Positions 46,495-56,420 of a DNA stretch of 64,000 nucleotides are shown in pieces. The stretch is from JANDLT01 sp041743485 (GTDB lineage: Bacteria > Acidobacteriota > Blastocatellia > Pyrinomonadales > Pyrinomonadaceae), in contig JBGTMR010000167.1 of assembly GCA_041743485.1 (NCBI GenBank), forward strand, positions 1 through 64,000. The letters are read 5' to 3'. How positions within the stretch are numbered: position 1 is the stretch's first letter; each line of letters starts with the position of its first letter. A model generated the notes under the pieces. That model saw nothing but the letters and a program-made list of their open reading frames with translations, ran no database searches and was not told the origin of the DNA. Position numbers and translations under genes: made by a program.

Positions 46495-47149
46495 TCGAGG
46501 GTGTTCGGGGGCGTTTGGTAGAAACAACGAGTCGATAGCAGAAAAGAAAAATTAGAAGCGGATGGCGAGTAACGAATGTCAGCGGAGAAGAATTTATGAC
46601 AGTTAAAGAGTGTCGCTGATATGAGGGAAACTGAAACGACGGCGCGCACGGATCGCATGGATGAGACCGCGAGAGTGTTCCGGCTTCGCCCCAGTGACTT
46701 GCCAGCAAAGCGATACACAAACTTTTAAAATCGCAAGATGTGCGATGCAGATTTGATGGTGAGAAGAGAAGTAAATGCTGCGGTCAGTTCAGGCATTTGA
46801 GGTCATGCTCAACCCAGCAGATGCAAACGTTCATCCCTGCTCGAAGCCCGATAACAACAGTCGCGGAACTCCTCGCGCACATCGGAAATAACAAGTTCGA
46901 TTACGATTTATCCGCCGCGGCGATGGTCGATTAGCGAGTTGACCGGTGCGATTGCGGCGGATAAATTTAAGCGGATGTGCAGTCGAGCGTTTGATTATTA
47001 GAGCGTCACAGAGGGCAGTGCGGTGATGACGGGAGGTAATATAAGCATCACCGACAAATTACTTTTCTGACTCGGAATCAAGGGAATCATGCCTTTTGAG
47101 ACTGCTTCGGAAGTCACTATTTCACTTGCGGCGGGGATGAAAAGAATCA
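46495..47149. other. Region without a recognisable gene
   Basis: Only short frames occur (for example 36 codons from 46621 and 64 codons at 46740-46934); none shows a known domain. Probably decayed mobile-element DNA. Confidence 0.4.
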
Positions 47150-47634
47150 GTAATGTTGCCTGTTAAAGACGTATTTTCACTGCTCGTCAACCGTTGCGGC
47201 GTGCAAAAATTGTCGCGGCTAAGCCTTCGCCAGCCTTGCTAACAAGCTTTCCGTTCGCACCGCGAAGCAAGTTTTATCTAACCGGTTTGAGCGCAAAAAA
47301 GGACAAAATTCACTGGCAAAAGCTTTCTTCTTCGGGCAAGAACGCCGGCTACTACTAAACCGTGAAGAACAACTGATGCGCTTGCTTACAGCCGCCGGAA
47401 TGAATACGGAAGCTTGTGATGTCGCGGTTGATCTTGGTGAAAAACTGAGCACAACCAAAGCTCAAACCGATGCCTACGCCAAAGATTTTTTCATTCCTTT
47501 CCGTCACCGTAAATGACCGTCGAGAGCGAATGCAGAAGGAGCAATCCCGAATCCAGAAGAGGGTTCGAGCGCAGGTCGATGAACAACTTCGCTTCGCCCA
47601 CACCAACTATTATTACCTTCACGCACACCACTAA
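47150..47634 (+). pseudogene. Degenerate gene of unknown family
   Basis: Protein-like sequence appears in successive plus-strand frames: DVFSLLVNRCGVQKLSRL after an ATG near 47150, then KAFFFGQERRLLLNREEQLM and GMNTEACDVAVDLGEKL to about 47500, then RRERMQKEQSRIQKRVRAQV and LRFAHTNYYYLHAHH to 47634. At least two frameshifts separate the pieces. I do not recognise the family. Confidence 0.4.
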
Positions 47635-47774
47635 AAACTCACCAAAGGGTTGGAAAAAACGCCGCCGAATCGTGACCGGAGCAGATAAATTCAGCAATGG
47701 ATTTTGTTCTTTTCTACGATCCGGCGGCGTTTTTTTGAGGCTGTTTCTACTTTAATTCGCTCTATTCCATCTGA

Positions 47775-47897
47775 TTTCCTGACTGTTTTCCTGCTACTTC
47801 TTGGCTGCTTTCCTGTTATTTCTTAGCTGTTTTCCTACTGCTTTCTGGTATTTTCTTAGCTACTTTCTGGCTGCTTTGCTGATGATTTCTTGGCTGC
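47775..47897 (+). repeat. Eleven-bp tandem repeat array (about 11 units)
   Basis: Imperfect units such as TTTCCTGCTAC, TTCTTGGCTGC, TTTCCTGTTAT, TTCTTAGCTGT and TTTCTGGCTGC follow each other every 11 bases, consensus near TTTCYTGGCTGC. One strand is pyrimidine-rich. The period is close to one helical turn and is not a multiple of three, so the array is unlikely to encode protein. It may be a protein-binding array such as iterons. Confidence 0.7.
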
Positions 47898-48155
47898 TTA
47901 TTGAGTCTGCTACTTCGATTCAGCTGCTAAAATATACCTCTTAATTCTGCTCATGCTACCCTCTCCACCGTTCTTTTTGAGTTGCCCCGGACTCGAATTT
48001 CCCTACTTACAACAACCAAAAATTACCACAAACTACTCGAAAAATAAGCTGGAAAAGACTAAGATTTTGGGTTTTTTATCACAAGCAGGATAGCGGTTGT
48101 AATATATGAGTTAAACCTGTTAGATACAATACTTTAAGACTGTAGAAAATCAGAA

Positions 48156-48350
48156 AGTGGTATACAAACCACTATAATGCCTATGTTCTAAGTAAGTTAG
48201 GGTTACAGAATGGTACTCAAAATAGAGTTTCCTTCTTAACATAACCAATGCGAATGGTTTACGAGTATAGAACCCAAATCAGTGGTTGTAGAATCTACAA
48301 AAAGGTGTTAATTATCATAGAGTTACTGGTACAAGTGAAGTTTTACCACT
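48156..48350. promoter_or_regulatory. Candidate oriT / regulatory region before the mobilisation genes
   Basis: AT-rich DNA holding AGTGGT-ATACAA-ACCACT (48156-48173), a second AGTGGT (48281) joined to the perfect repeat TTGTAGA-A-TCTACAA (48286-48300), and ACCACT again at 48345. Spaced inverted repeats just upstream of a relaxosome-type gene are the usual place for an origin of transfer. No nick sequence can be assigned. Confidence 0.45.
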
Positions 48351-48396
48351 ATCACTGCCCGAAATCCAAAAATTCTGTTCAGAAAAAAGATAACGA

Positions 48397-49143
48397 ATGC
48401 CTGTCAATCCTAACAAATCGCTGACTCTAAAAAAGCTTTCGACGGCTTCTATATCCGGAAATTTGTGGCACGAAGATTATCGCAATTTCGATGCGGATTG
48501 TCGCGCCCTCAAGAAAAAACCGGCGGAACTTTTACGGGATATAGTCGCTGCCTACTACAAAAATGACCGCTTCAAAAATATCACTTTGGATACCCTGGAA
48601 TCAGGCATCTGGAGAATACATAAGAAGGCAATCAGTGAGGGAACGGAACCTCTGAAAAAGCAGATCGCCGGGCTGGACGATGTGATCGGTGGTGTCTTCC
48701 GGTTGGTTGAAAACATCAGAGACAAGGCACTCGAGAAGCAAGAAACAACAGACAACAATGAGCGGGAAGAACTGCTTAACGCCATGGCACAGCTTATCGA
48801 AATCGTCACCGATTTGAAGCAAGCCATTACTCACCCGGATGCCGGAACGGCGGGGGAGACGGTGCCCAAAACAAGCGAAGCGGTCGAGCATATCAAACAA
48901 ACCATGCAACTGATCGCCGAGTACGTCGTGCTTAACTACAAAGCCGGTGAGCGAGCTCGGGAACAAATCTTGCAGTTACTTGTCGCCCCTCATCTAATGA
49001 GCGAGGGAAGGAGCGACGAAGAGATAAACAGCGTCGCCAATCGGATTGGCGACGCGGCTGAGAAGGTTGCTATGCAGCGGGTCAATGAAACCAGAAAACA
49101 GATGAGTCAGGCGATCAAAAAAGTAAAAGTCGGAGACGGTTAG
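48397..49143 (+). CDS. Mobilisation accessory (MobC-like) protein
   Basis: 248 residues. The N-terminal part (KLSTASISGNLWHEDYRNFD, ALKKKPAELLRDIVAAYY) looks like a ribbon-helix-helix DNA-binding region; the rest is long helical coiled coil (LDDVIGGVFRLVENIRDKAL). It precedes the relaxase by 330 bases in the same direction, which fits a relaxosome accessory protein. Family call is by context. Confidence 0.55.
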   Translation: MPVNPNKSLTLKKLSTASISGNLWHEDYRNFDADCRALKKKPAELLRDIVAAYYKNDRFKNITLDTLESGIWRIHKKAISEGTEPLKKQIAGLDDVIGGVFRLVENIRDKALEKQETTDNNEREELLNAMAQLIEIVTDLKQAITHPDAGTAGETVPKTSEAVEHIKQTMQLIAEYVVLNYKAGERAREQILQLLVAPHLMSEGRSDEEINSVANRIGDAAEKVAMQRVNETRKQMSQAIKKVKVGDG

Positions 49144-49200
49144 TGCCGCCGCGAAACATGGCGGAGAACGCCGCATCTGTAAAGAAACCGGGGCAAGAAT

Positions 49201-49410
49201 ATGGCGTCAAAACATTTCAACTTCGATTTGATACCGTTTGACCAAAACGACAAAAACAATATTACCGCGAATGGGATTGGTACCAATGCGCGGAATGAAG
49301 AACTCAGCGTTTCGATACCGCTCAATAGACAAGAAAGCAAGTGGTTTAATCGGATGGTTGAGTCAATCAGGAAGCGGGCACTCCCGATTGATTGGGAAGT
49401 CGACGAGTAG
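49201..49410 (+). CDS. Small hypothetical protein between mobilisation genes
   Basis: 69 residues. FNFDLIPFDQNDKNNITANG and NEELSVSIPLNRQESKWFNR; acidic end. No known domain. Same direction as the flanking mobilisation genes. Confidence 0.45.
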   Translation: MASKHFNFDLIPFDQNDKNNITANGIGTNARNEELSVSIPLNRQESKWFNRMVESIRKRALPIDWEVDE

Positions 49411-49475
49411 CCGGCGAAAAGAATATTCAAAAAGAATATTGACGGCAATCAGCAGCAGGAAAGGTTTAGCCGGAA

Positions 49476-52400
49476 ATGCAAATAATGAAAGTGGTGAGCG
49501 GCGCGCGGCAGGGGAGCGGAGGGTCAGGTTCGCACTCCGGCAACCGTTATGTCGCCGAGCGCGAGCGAGATGAAGAACGCGAAGGCAAGAGTCCACGTCC
49601 GCTGTTCACCGACCGCGAAGACGGCTTGACGTGGCAGGACGCCGACCGCCAATTAACCGGCGGGCGGGGTGAGCCGCAATCTGATGAATTACTACCACAT
49701 CGTTCACTCGCTCGAAGCCGAGGATTACATTCGACTGGGAGATACGGAAGCTGAACGGCGGGACGAATTCCGTGACGCGGTGAGAGAAACGATGGAGGAT
49801 TTCGCCCGGGCGTTGAACATCAAAACATTAGAATGGACGGGAGGCATTCATCGCAATACGGAACACCCGCATGCCCACGTCTTGATCAACAAGGACGTGA
49901 TTGGACACTTCGGAAAAGCCGAAACATTGAATCTTTTGCCGATGAATATGCTCAATCGTTCGGAAGAAAACCAACGCGGTGAACAAGTGACAATTACGGG
50001 CACACTGTCGCGTGACCTTGACCGGGCGGCGAAGAGCCGAGGGCGGGACATCACGGCGATACGTTTGACCGACGTACGCTCGGGAATTGAGTATGTACGA
50101 CCCATCATCGATGAGCGGAGTCAACCGGGAGACACTACCGCCGAGCGTCAGATTGGAATGGAAGAAGCTTTGGTGGTCGGGAAATGGCTTGTGCTTGAAG
50201 CTGGATTTGCCCACGAAGAAGCAAACTCACGTGCTTTGTCTACGACGCAATCGCCGGGTAATGATGTTATCAAGTCGAGAAGGGCTGAACCTGAAAGTGC
50301 CGTCTCTGCGAAACACTTACTGCTAACCAATTTGCGGAAAGAGGTGGAAGCAATGGATGCCCGTTCCCTCGCCGCGAATGGCAAGCGCGCCGCCGCCTTT
50401 CTCACCAACAAGCAGATACGGGAGATGGAAAGCTCTCGCTCAAAAACTCTCAAATTCGAATTCAAAACCGACCCGAAACATCTCGACGCCCCGGAGAAAG
50501 CACCCGGACGCACACCTGCACAGATCGAGCATGACCGTGCGATTCTCGCCGACGAGTGGCGCGGTCGCGCCCGTGTCGAAGAGTTGACCGGACGACGGCA
50601 AAGCTTGATCGCGAGCGGCGAATACGCGCGCTACGCCGTTAACGACCCGTCGCGCTCAGGGCGTGAGGAGACGGGAGAAAACGGAAACGGTGACAAGCGA
50701 AAACTCTCAATCGCCGACATCACCCGCCGGGCGGAGGCGCGCGCCGAACGCCGTGTCGGTGAGGAAGAAGCCCGCGCCGGAATCGTCGACCCACACAGCG
50801 GAAGACCCACCAGAACACGGTTGCCGAAGGATTACTGGGAAGGGCGTCGTGAGCGCAAGGAAAAGTTCGCCGCCACCGACCTTGAACGTCACCGCACGGT
50901 GATCGATGAACTGAAAACCGCCGGTGCCGGATCACTGGCGAAACTCGAGCGCGGACTCGCGAAAGAACAAAGGAATCTGACTAAAACCGAGCACGAAGCG
51001 ACAAAAATCCGAATCGATTACCGCCGGCGCGGTGAGGAATTGCCTGTTCCCTCGCTCGGCCGCAACGATCTGTCCAAACTTCAGGAGCGGGCATACTCGT
51101 CGGGCGACGCGGTGCGGTGGCGTGAACTGGAATCTATCCGCGAAGCCCGCGCCGCAGAGACCGGACGCCCGACTCGCATGGACCGGGAAGTCGGCAGGCT
51201 CGGTGAACAACTCTACGTCGCGCGCGCGGCTCTGCGGGTCGAGGAAGATCGGCGTGAGCAGTTCCGCCACACGCGGCATTTGACTCCGTGGCGGATAACT
51301 TCGGAATCAGGAAAGTCAGATGCTGGTAGCAATGATAAACCGGACACCAAGGCGGTTGAGGCGCACGAGCGCGGCGTCTCGATTGGCGAACTCGACCGCC
51401 GCATCGAACAAGCCCATGACCGCTCGCTGCTGTTCGGACGCCGCGTAATGCACTACTCGCCTGCCGACCGGGCGGCAGCCGCGGCTGAGAAAACACAACT
51501 GCTCGAGCAGCGAGCGAAAATTGAAGTCCTCGTTGCCGCGCGCGAAGCCGAGATGGATAAACGACTCGCCGGGGCAGGAAAACTCGTCGAAGAATTGGGC
51601 AAAGCCTACGAGCGCGAAGCGATTGAATACCGCTCGACGGGCACTCCCCTTCCGGAACGCACTCATACGAAAGAAGACATCATCCGCCTCGCGACGTGCG
51701 CCGAAAACTTGCGCGACGCCGACCTGCGCCGTGAAGTGTTCCGGCTTGACCAAGAGCGCGAAGAAAGATTGCCGGAGCACGCGCGCACCGATCAGGGCGA
51801 GCGTTTGTCGCGTATTCGCGGGCACGAAATCGCCAGTGAGATCTATGCCGGCGAAGCCGACAAACGACGCGAGCAGACTCTCGAACGCCTTGACCGCGTG
51901 CGCTTGAGTGTCGGAGGGCAAGTGGTTGGTGATGGCAGCGCGGGAGAAACGACGCCGATCGGTGTGCCGCGCACCACGACCCTGCGTGCCGAAGAGAGAG
52001 GGACTGAGATCGCGCGCTTGCTGCGGTACGTGATTGAACCCGCCGAGCGTCGGGAGATGCGGCTCGCAGCGCGTGCTGCGACCGAAGCCTTAGCCGCCCG
52101 CGTCGTCGAACAAGCCGAGCAGGCGCGAGAATACCTCGACGCGGTTAAAGCCGAAGCCAAGATTCTCGCAGACAATCTGGGACAAAACTCTGAAAAGACA
52201 GCACCGCGTTTCTCGGCGCGCGAGGAAATCGGTGTCGAGATATATGCCGCCCGCCAGCTCGACCCGGAGGTTCGCGCCCGTTACGAAAAGGTTCTACAGG
52301 GAGAAGACGCGTCGGCAAAATTAGCTTCGATTCCCGAACACATCATCGGGCAGGTTCAGCCGGAGCAGGCTCAAGGACGCGACTTCTATGAGCCGTCCGG

Positions 52401-52539
52401 TCCCGGAAATCTCGAAGTAGATGCCGACCAATCTCGTGCAACCCAAGCGTCGCTGAACGAGAGCGGTTCGTTTTCGATAATCAAGAACCTGATTACGGGG
52501 TCGTTGGTGAGAGGGGTGCCGAGCCTGATAAAGAAGTGA
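49476..52539 (+). pseudogene. Relaxase (mobilisation protein) with a one-base frameshift
   Basis: The N-terminal part reads from ATG 49476 (MKVVSGARQGSGG, FTDREDGLTWQDADRQLTGG) and leaves frame in the G4 run at 49666-49669. The remaining 956 residues read in the next frame from there: NYYHIVHSLEAEDY near the start supplies the likely Tyr, and GGIHRNTEHPHAHVLINK is the HUH histidine triad. The tail of about 700 residues is charged, helical and repetitive. Removing one G joins both parts. A GTG at 49669 could start the downstream part alone but would lack the N-terminus. Confidence 0.8.
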
Positions 52540-52625
52540 TTAAAGAATCGGATTCGCGCTCGGATCCGGGATTTATCTACGAGCGTTAAAAGGGCTGCAA
52601 TAGTTGACTTCGGGTTAAGGTACAG

Positions 52626-52732
52626 AATGTCAGGTTTGCTTGACATTCTAGGCACGAATGTCAAGCAAACCTGACATTTGAGGCAGCTTTTCGGTGTTTT
52701 TTATGTACAGAATGTCAACCAAACGTGACATT
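52626..52732. repeat. Three copies of a 22-bp palindrome
   Basis: AATGTCA-N8-TGACATT occurs at 52626-52647, 52657-52678 and 52711-52732, with spacers GGTTTGCT, AGCAAACC and ACCAAACG. The first two form a perfect inverted pair around nine bases, so they can also make one long hairpin. GTACAG precedes copies one and three. Looks like operator or replication/partition sites behind the relaxase gene. Confidence 0.85.
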
Positions 52733-52800
52733 CCGGTTTGAACCCGGTTATGTGAAAATATATCCGACGGGGCAGCCCACGCTTGTCACACACCTCCCGA

Positions 52801-52834
52801 AAATGCCCCCGTCACTATCGTCACGGGGGCATTT
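52801..52834 (+). terminator. GC-rich stem-loop
   Basis: Perfect 12-base arms (AAATGCCCCCGT and its complement) around a 10-base loop, followed by TAGATTAACC. Likely ends transcription from the relaxase operon, and the A/T runs in the arms would serve either direction. The remainder of 52835-53116 contains a longer imperfect repeat of GGCTTTGCCCGAC (near 52912 and, inverted, near 52998) but no gene. Confidence 0.65.
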
Positions 52835-53116
52835 AGATTAACCAGCAGATCAAATGATATAAAACCTCAAGTCGCTGTTAGCATCCGATAATATAATTTA
52901 TATAGCAACTGGCTTTGCCCGACGATTAATCAACGGCTACCACATATTGATGCAGTCTCCGTTATTTTGCCCAAGATGAAGAGGTAATTTTGTATTGTTG
53001 GGCAAAGCCCCTCAGGCTTTGGCGCAAAATCAGAAATCAAGCTAAATTTAAGGGGTAAAACCTCTATCATGGTACATCTTGAGCCTCAGTCAGACTTTTG
53101 CATCAAAGCCTCTATG

Positions 53117-53545
53117 CTACTTAGTGTCTGCTGTCAACCGTGCGAGGCTTATACGTGCTGTTGCCGATACATCTAAATCTGAGCTTTCAATAGCAGAATA
53201 CAAAACCTCTTTAGCTTTAAGTTGAGGAAAGCAGCCGAGAGATTCTAGTGCTTCGTGGCGTACTACTATAGAAGTATCATTGAGAGCCACATGGCAGAGT
53301 GATTCGAGTGCGACACATCCAAGTATGCAGCCCTGCGAGTATAACTTGCCGAGGCTAAATGCCGCTTCGTGGCGCACCACCGGGTCGTTATCGTAGATAA
53401 GCGTGCGAGATAATCTCGCTTCTATGAGATTAGCCTGATGTGGCTCAGCACCGCGTCCGAGTTCCTCCACGAAGTCCATGCGAAGGTGCGAAGCCACATC
53501 AGGCGCGAGCCGTCGATCCATAATACTTTCGAGATCATCATTCAT
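53117..53545 (-). CDS. HEAT-repeat protein
   Basis: 142 residues. At least three HEAT-like helical pairs: DPVVRHEAAFSLGKL, DTSIVVRHEALESLGCF and DLDVSATARISLARL. Such scaffolds bind proteins. Last gene of the minus-strand run, 66 bases after the glycosyltransferase gene. Confidence 0.8.
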   Translation of the reverse strand: MNDDLESIMDRRLAPDVASHLRMDFVEELGRGAEPHQANLIEARLSRTLIYDNDPVVRHEAAFSLGKLYSQGCILGCVALESLCHVALNDTSIVVRHEALESLGCFPQLKAKEVLYSAIESSDLDVSATARISLARLTADTK

Positions 53546-53611
53546 GTGTTCGCTTTACGTGCGGAACAAAACGAGTAACCTTACTCTATCTAATCAGACA
53601 TTAGCCATGCG

Positions 53612-54463
53612 TCATATGACCGTGCATTGCCGGTAACAATCTCGCCAACTTACCCACTCGCCGGAGATCAACTGATAGCTGTAACAATCTACTGCGGCAT
53701 CGTCAATCATCTCCGTGCCAGCCCTACAGCATCCGACAAATCTTCCGCCCCTGCGGTTTGCCGCCTCGAGCATCGTGCGCGTGTAATTCGCCGCAACTTC
53801 GCTCCACCTCGAATTACACACGCCAGCGGGGTTATTCCTGTACTCGTAGCCGACCTGATTCAGAAAGAAGACCTGATCAGTAGCGACTGCCTCGGTCGCG
53901 CGTAGCAGAATATCTTGATCCTCGCCAATGCGCAGTGCCGGATTATACCCGCCGATCTCATTGAGCAAACTTCGTCGAGTTATGATCCCATGATAGTAGA
54001 AATCGAACCACAAGAAAGGATCGCGCGTCGTTCCGCCATACATTTGAAAAAGCCGCTCATAACGGGTAATTGGTCTATGCTCCGCCATACACTCGTCAAA
54101 GTAATTCACCTCGACACAGACGACCTGAGCAAAGTCGGGAAGGTTTGCCAGAGCAGAGATAATGTCAGGGGTGAGCCGATCATCCGAATCCAACACAATA
54201 ATCCATTGTCCGCTTGCACTTTCTAAGGCATGGTTTCTGGCGTCGGCAATCCCGATGTTTTCGGGCAACTCGATAAGTCTAACCTTTGTGTTTGGGGCGT
54301 CACTATCTATAACGCGGCGATGAACTCGCTTCGCATCAGGGCAAGACCCATCATCCACGACGATCCATTCGATGTCGGAACCTTGTTGCGCGACAGATTG
54401 TGCACACTGCTGAAGGTATTCCTCGCGCTGGTTGAAGATGCAAGTGATGACGGAAGCAAGCAT
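53612..54463 (-). CDS. Family 2 glycosyltransferase
   Basis: 283 residues. VITCIFNQREEYLQQCAQSV at the start, nucleotide-sugar site WIVVDDGSCPDA, NIGIADARNHALESASG, and the DxD metal site in VLDSDDRL. EDQDILLRA is the usual acceptor-site motif. Starts three bases after the cyclase-fusion stop, so the two are coupled. What it glycosylates is unknown; in a defence cluster it might modify a protein, nucleotide or lipid. Confidence 0.9.
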   Translation of the reverse strand: MLASVITCIFNQREEYLQQCAQSVAQQGSDIEWIVVDDGSCPDAKRVHRRVIDSDAPNTKVRLIELPENIGIADARNHALESASGQWIIVLDSDDRLTPDIISALANLPDFAQVVCVEVNYFDECMAEHRPITRYERLFQMYGGTTRDPFLWFDFYYHGIITRRSLLNEIGGYNPALRIGEDQDILLRATEAVATDQVFFLNQVGYEYRNNPAGVCNSRWSEVAANYTRTMLEAANRRGGRFVGCCRAGTEMIDDAAVDCYSYQLISGEWVSWRDCYRQCTVI

Positions 54464-54466
54464 AAC

Positions 54467-55813
54467 TCAGTCACTCGGAGGATCGTCTTGTGTACGCCCA
54501 TCGTGTGATTGCCGCCACTCGGTAATGATGTGACTTAACTGAATAGTCTTGCTTGGAATTGTCGCGGTGCCATTCATCTCAACATTGAATTTCAACAGGC
54601 AGAAGAAGTCAGGGCAATTAGGTTCAGCCTCGCTGGCGCACCCATTGTGTAGTATATGATCGTGCAAGTCGAGGAAGTGCTGGTTGTGAGTGCCACTGAA
54701 GGCGCGCACGACCCTGGAGCAGGCGGGGGTCTCAATGCCACAAGCGAGAATCACTTGCCGCTCAGGGTTGAAAGGATTAGTGAAGCGAGCGAAGAACCCG
54801 TAATCGCGCGTAAGGCGTTTTTTGTTCCACAACGCTTCGTAGGTTTCATCCGCGATGCATGACACCAACGGTGTGCGGTCGTCAGACGGGTCAGTGAAGT
54901 CGAAGATGAACGGTGATTTGATCTCTTGCATGAAGCGTCGCGTTACGGAGTTGTAATACGGACCGCCAATGCACACGACGTTCTCGCCCAAAGCCTCCTC
55001 GATGTGTTCGGCGCAAGTGATGGATACGACGTCACCGATGCGATCAACTTTGGCAAGATTGACGATGGCGTAAATGATGCCTTCCTTATCGCCAAGTTGA
55101 ATCGTGGTCTCCTCGTCGGTATCTGCCGGAATACATCCGCTGATGACGAAAACCTTGCCGTTGCCACTTCCTCCCAAATCCCAGAAATCACGAAGTGCTG
55201 CATCACTGCGGTGAGAACGCAATGCGCGCATACCTTGATCGTCGATGTTGTCGAGCAGGTATAAGTTGTGACGCTTGTCATTAAAGCTTTTTAGCTTATA
55301 GCTTCCGGCATGAATGACTTGCTTGGCTCGCGCGGCGTCAACGAACTCTTGCGTCATGCCGACACAATCGGTCGGGACATACTTCTCCATCCTGAACAGC
55401 CTATCAACTATCGCGCCTTGAGGATCAGTCTCGTCGAAGAGGTAAGCCTCGCCGTGACCGAGGATGGTTCGCACGCGGATCGGGTGTTCGCCGCGCGAGC
55501 GGCTGTTGAACTGCTTGATCTCGTCAGTGACTTTATTTGCGAAGGAAATGAATTCGTTTGGGATCGCTTCATGATCCGCCGCGAAGAGCAATACGCCGTC
55601 GCCCAAATATTTAGTGGGCTTGAATGGCGCGACCGCCTGCTCCACAACGTGACGGAAATTCAGCAGCCGCTGTAGCCATACGACCTCAGGGTGGCGCGTC
55701 TTGAACCCGGTCGAGTCGACAAGATCGACCAACATCAGCGATCCCAAGCTGACGTACTCGGAGAGCTGTTCCGAGAGTTGTTTAATGCTGCCGATTTTAT
55801 CTTCTAAACTCAT
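54467..55813 (-). CDS. Class III nucleotide cyclase fused to an unrecognised C-terminal domain
   Basis: 448 residues from ATG at 55813. Residues 23-195 are a class III cyclase: metal Asp in LMLVDLVDSTGF, second Asp in KYLGDGVLLF, and the QGAIVDRLFRMEKY helix. Residues about 205-425 form a separate alpha/beta domain (GKVFVISGCIPADTDEET, NVVCIGGPYYNSVTRRFM, FTNPFNPERQVILACGIETP), which I cannot name and which looks like a Rossmann-type sensor or hydrolase. A longer start at 55903 is possible. Overlaps the acyltransferase gene by 17 bases. Confidence 0.75.
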   Translation of the reverse strand: MSLEDKIGSIKQLSEQLSEYVSLGSLMLVDLVDSTGFKTRHPEVVWLQRLLNFRHVVEQAVAPFKPTKYLGDGVLLFAADHEAIPNEFISFANKVTDEIKQFNSRSRGEHPIRVRTILGHGEAYLFDETDPQGAIVDRLFRMEKYVPTDCVGMTQEFVDAARAKQVIHAGSYKLKSFNDKRHNLYLLDNIDDQGMRALRSHRSDAALRDFWDLGGSGNGKVFVISGCIPADTDEETTIQLGDKEGIIYAIVNLAKVDRIGDVVSITCAEHIEEALGENVVCIGGPYYNSVTRRFMQEIKSPFIFDFTDPSDDRTPLVSCIADETYEALWNKKRLTRDYGFFARFTNPFNPERQVILACGIETPACSRVVRAFSGTHNQHFLDLHDHILHNGCASEAEPNCPDFFCLLKFNVEMNGTATIPSKTIQLSHIITEWRQSHDGRTQDDPPSD

Positions 55814-56420
55814 GTCCGTAGAAATTGTGACCTTGTGGAATATCTCTGGTGACGACCGTGTTCGGGTAGATGTATGAGCCCGATCCGATCGTGACATTAC
55901 CAATTACTACTGCGCCCCAACCGATCAGCACGTCGTCGCCAACGGTCGGTCCCATTTCGTCTTCAGCATCCCACGTTCGTGGGTCCCGCGTTCGGTAGGT
56001 GTGAACCAGCGCGCCGAATATGCTGCATCTGTCGCCGATTTTAGTGTTGTCGGCAACAAAACCGCCGACAACGCAATCGACACCCACGTGAACCTTGTCG
56101 TTCACCTGTGCATGATAGAGGACGCGCGAGCGTGCGCCGATACGAGTCAAAGACCCGACGGTGGTTCGCTCTTCCATAATTACTCCGGCTTCGAGCGTGG
56201 CACCCTCGTACACCAGCGCCATTGGGTACACGATGACGTTGTCTCCCAAACTCACACGCCGTTGAGCGTCATCGGTAAAAATATCTTGGTAGTAGTTCCT
56301 GAGTCCAACGACGGCATAATCCATAATCGTGACGTTGCCGCCGCAGTTCAAGTCGTGCATAGACAACAGTCGCGCCGTGCTACTGACGTTCGCACCCGGA
56401 ATTGATCTGTGCCCTTCCAC
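55797..56420 (-). CDS. Left-handed beta-helix (hexapeptide) acyltransferase
   Basis: 207 residues with many hexapeptide turns (VGLRNYYQD, VIMEERTTVGSLTRIGARSR, TVGDDVLIGWGAVVIGNVTI, GSGSYIYPNTVVTRDIPQG). His in GALVHTYRT may be catalytic. Usually a trimer that moves an acetyl or similar group to a sugar or antibiotic. It begins directly at the end of the hydrolase gene. Confidence 0.85.
   Translation of the reverse strand: MEGHRSIPGANVSSTARLLSMHDLNCGGNVTIMDYAVVGLRNYYQDIFTDDAQRRVSLGDNVIVYPMALVYEGATLEAGVIMEERTTVGSLTRIGARSRVLYHAQVNDKVHVGVDCVVGGFVADNTKIGDRCSIFGALVHTYRTRDPRTWDAEDEMGPTVGDDVLIGWGAVVIGNVTIGSGSYIYPNTVVTRDIPQGHNFYGHEFRR

Noticed and set aside
46621..46731. 36-codon frame (MRETETTARTDRMDETARVF)
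   Set aside because: No ribosome site, no family, and it lies in a decayed stretch.
46740..46934. 64-codon plus-strand frame
   Set aside because: Biased composition at the start and no homologous features; chance is as likely.
47775..47897. Reading the 11-bp array as a CRISPR array
   Set aside because: Units are contiguous with no unique spacers, and no cas gene is present.
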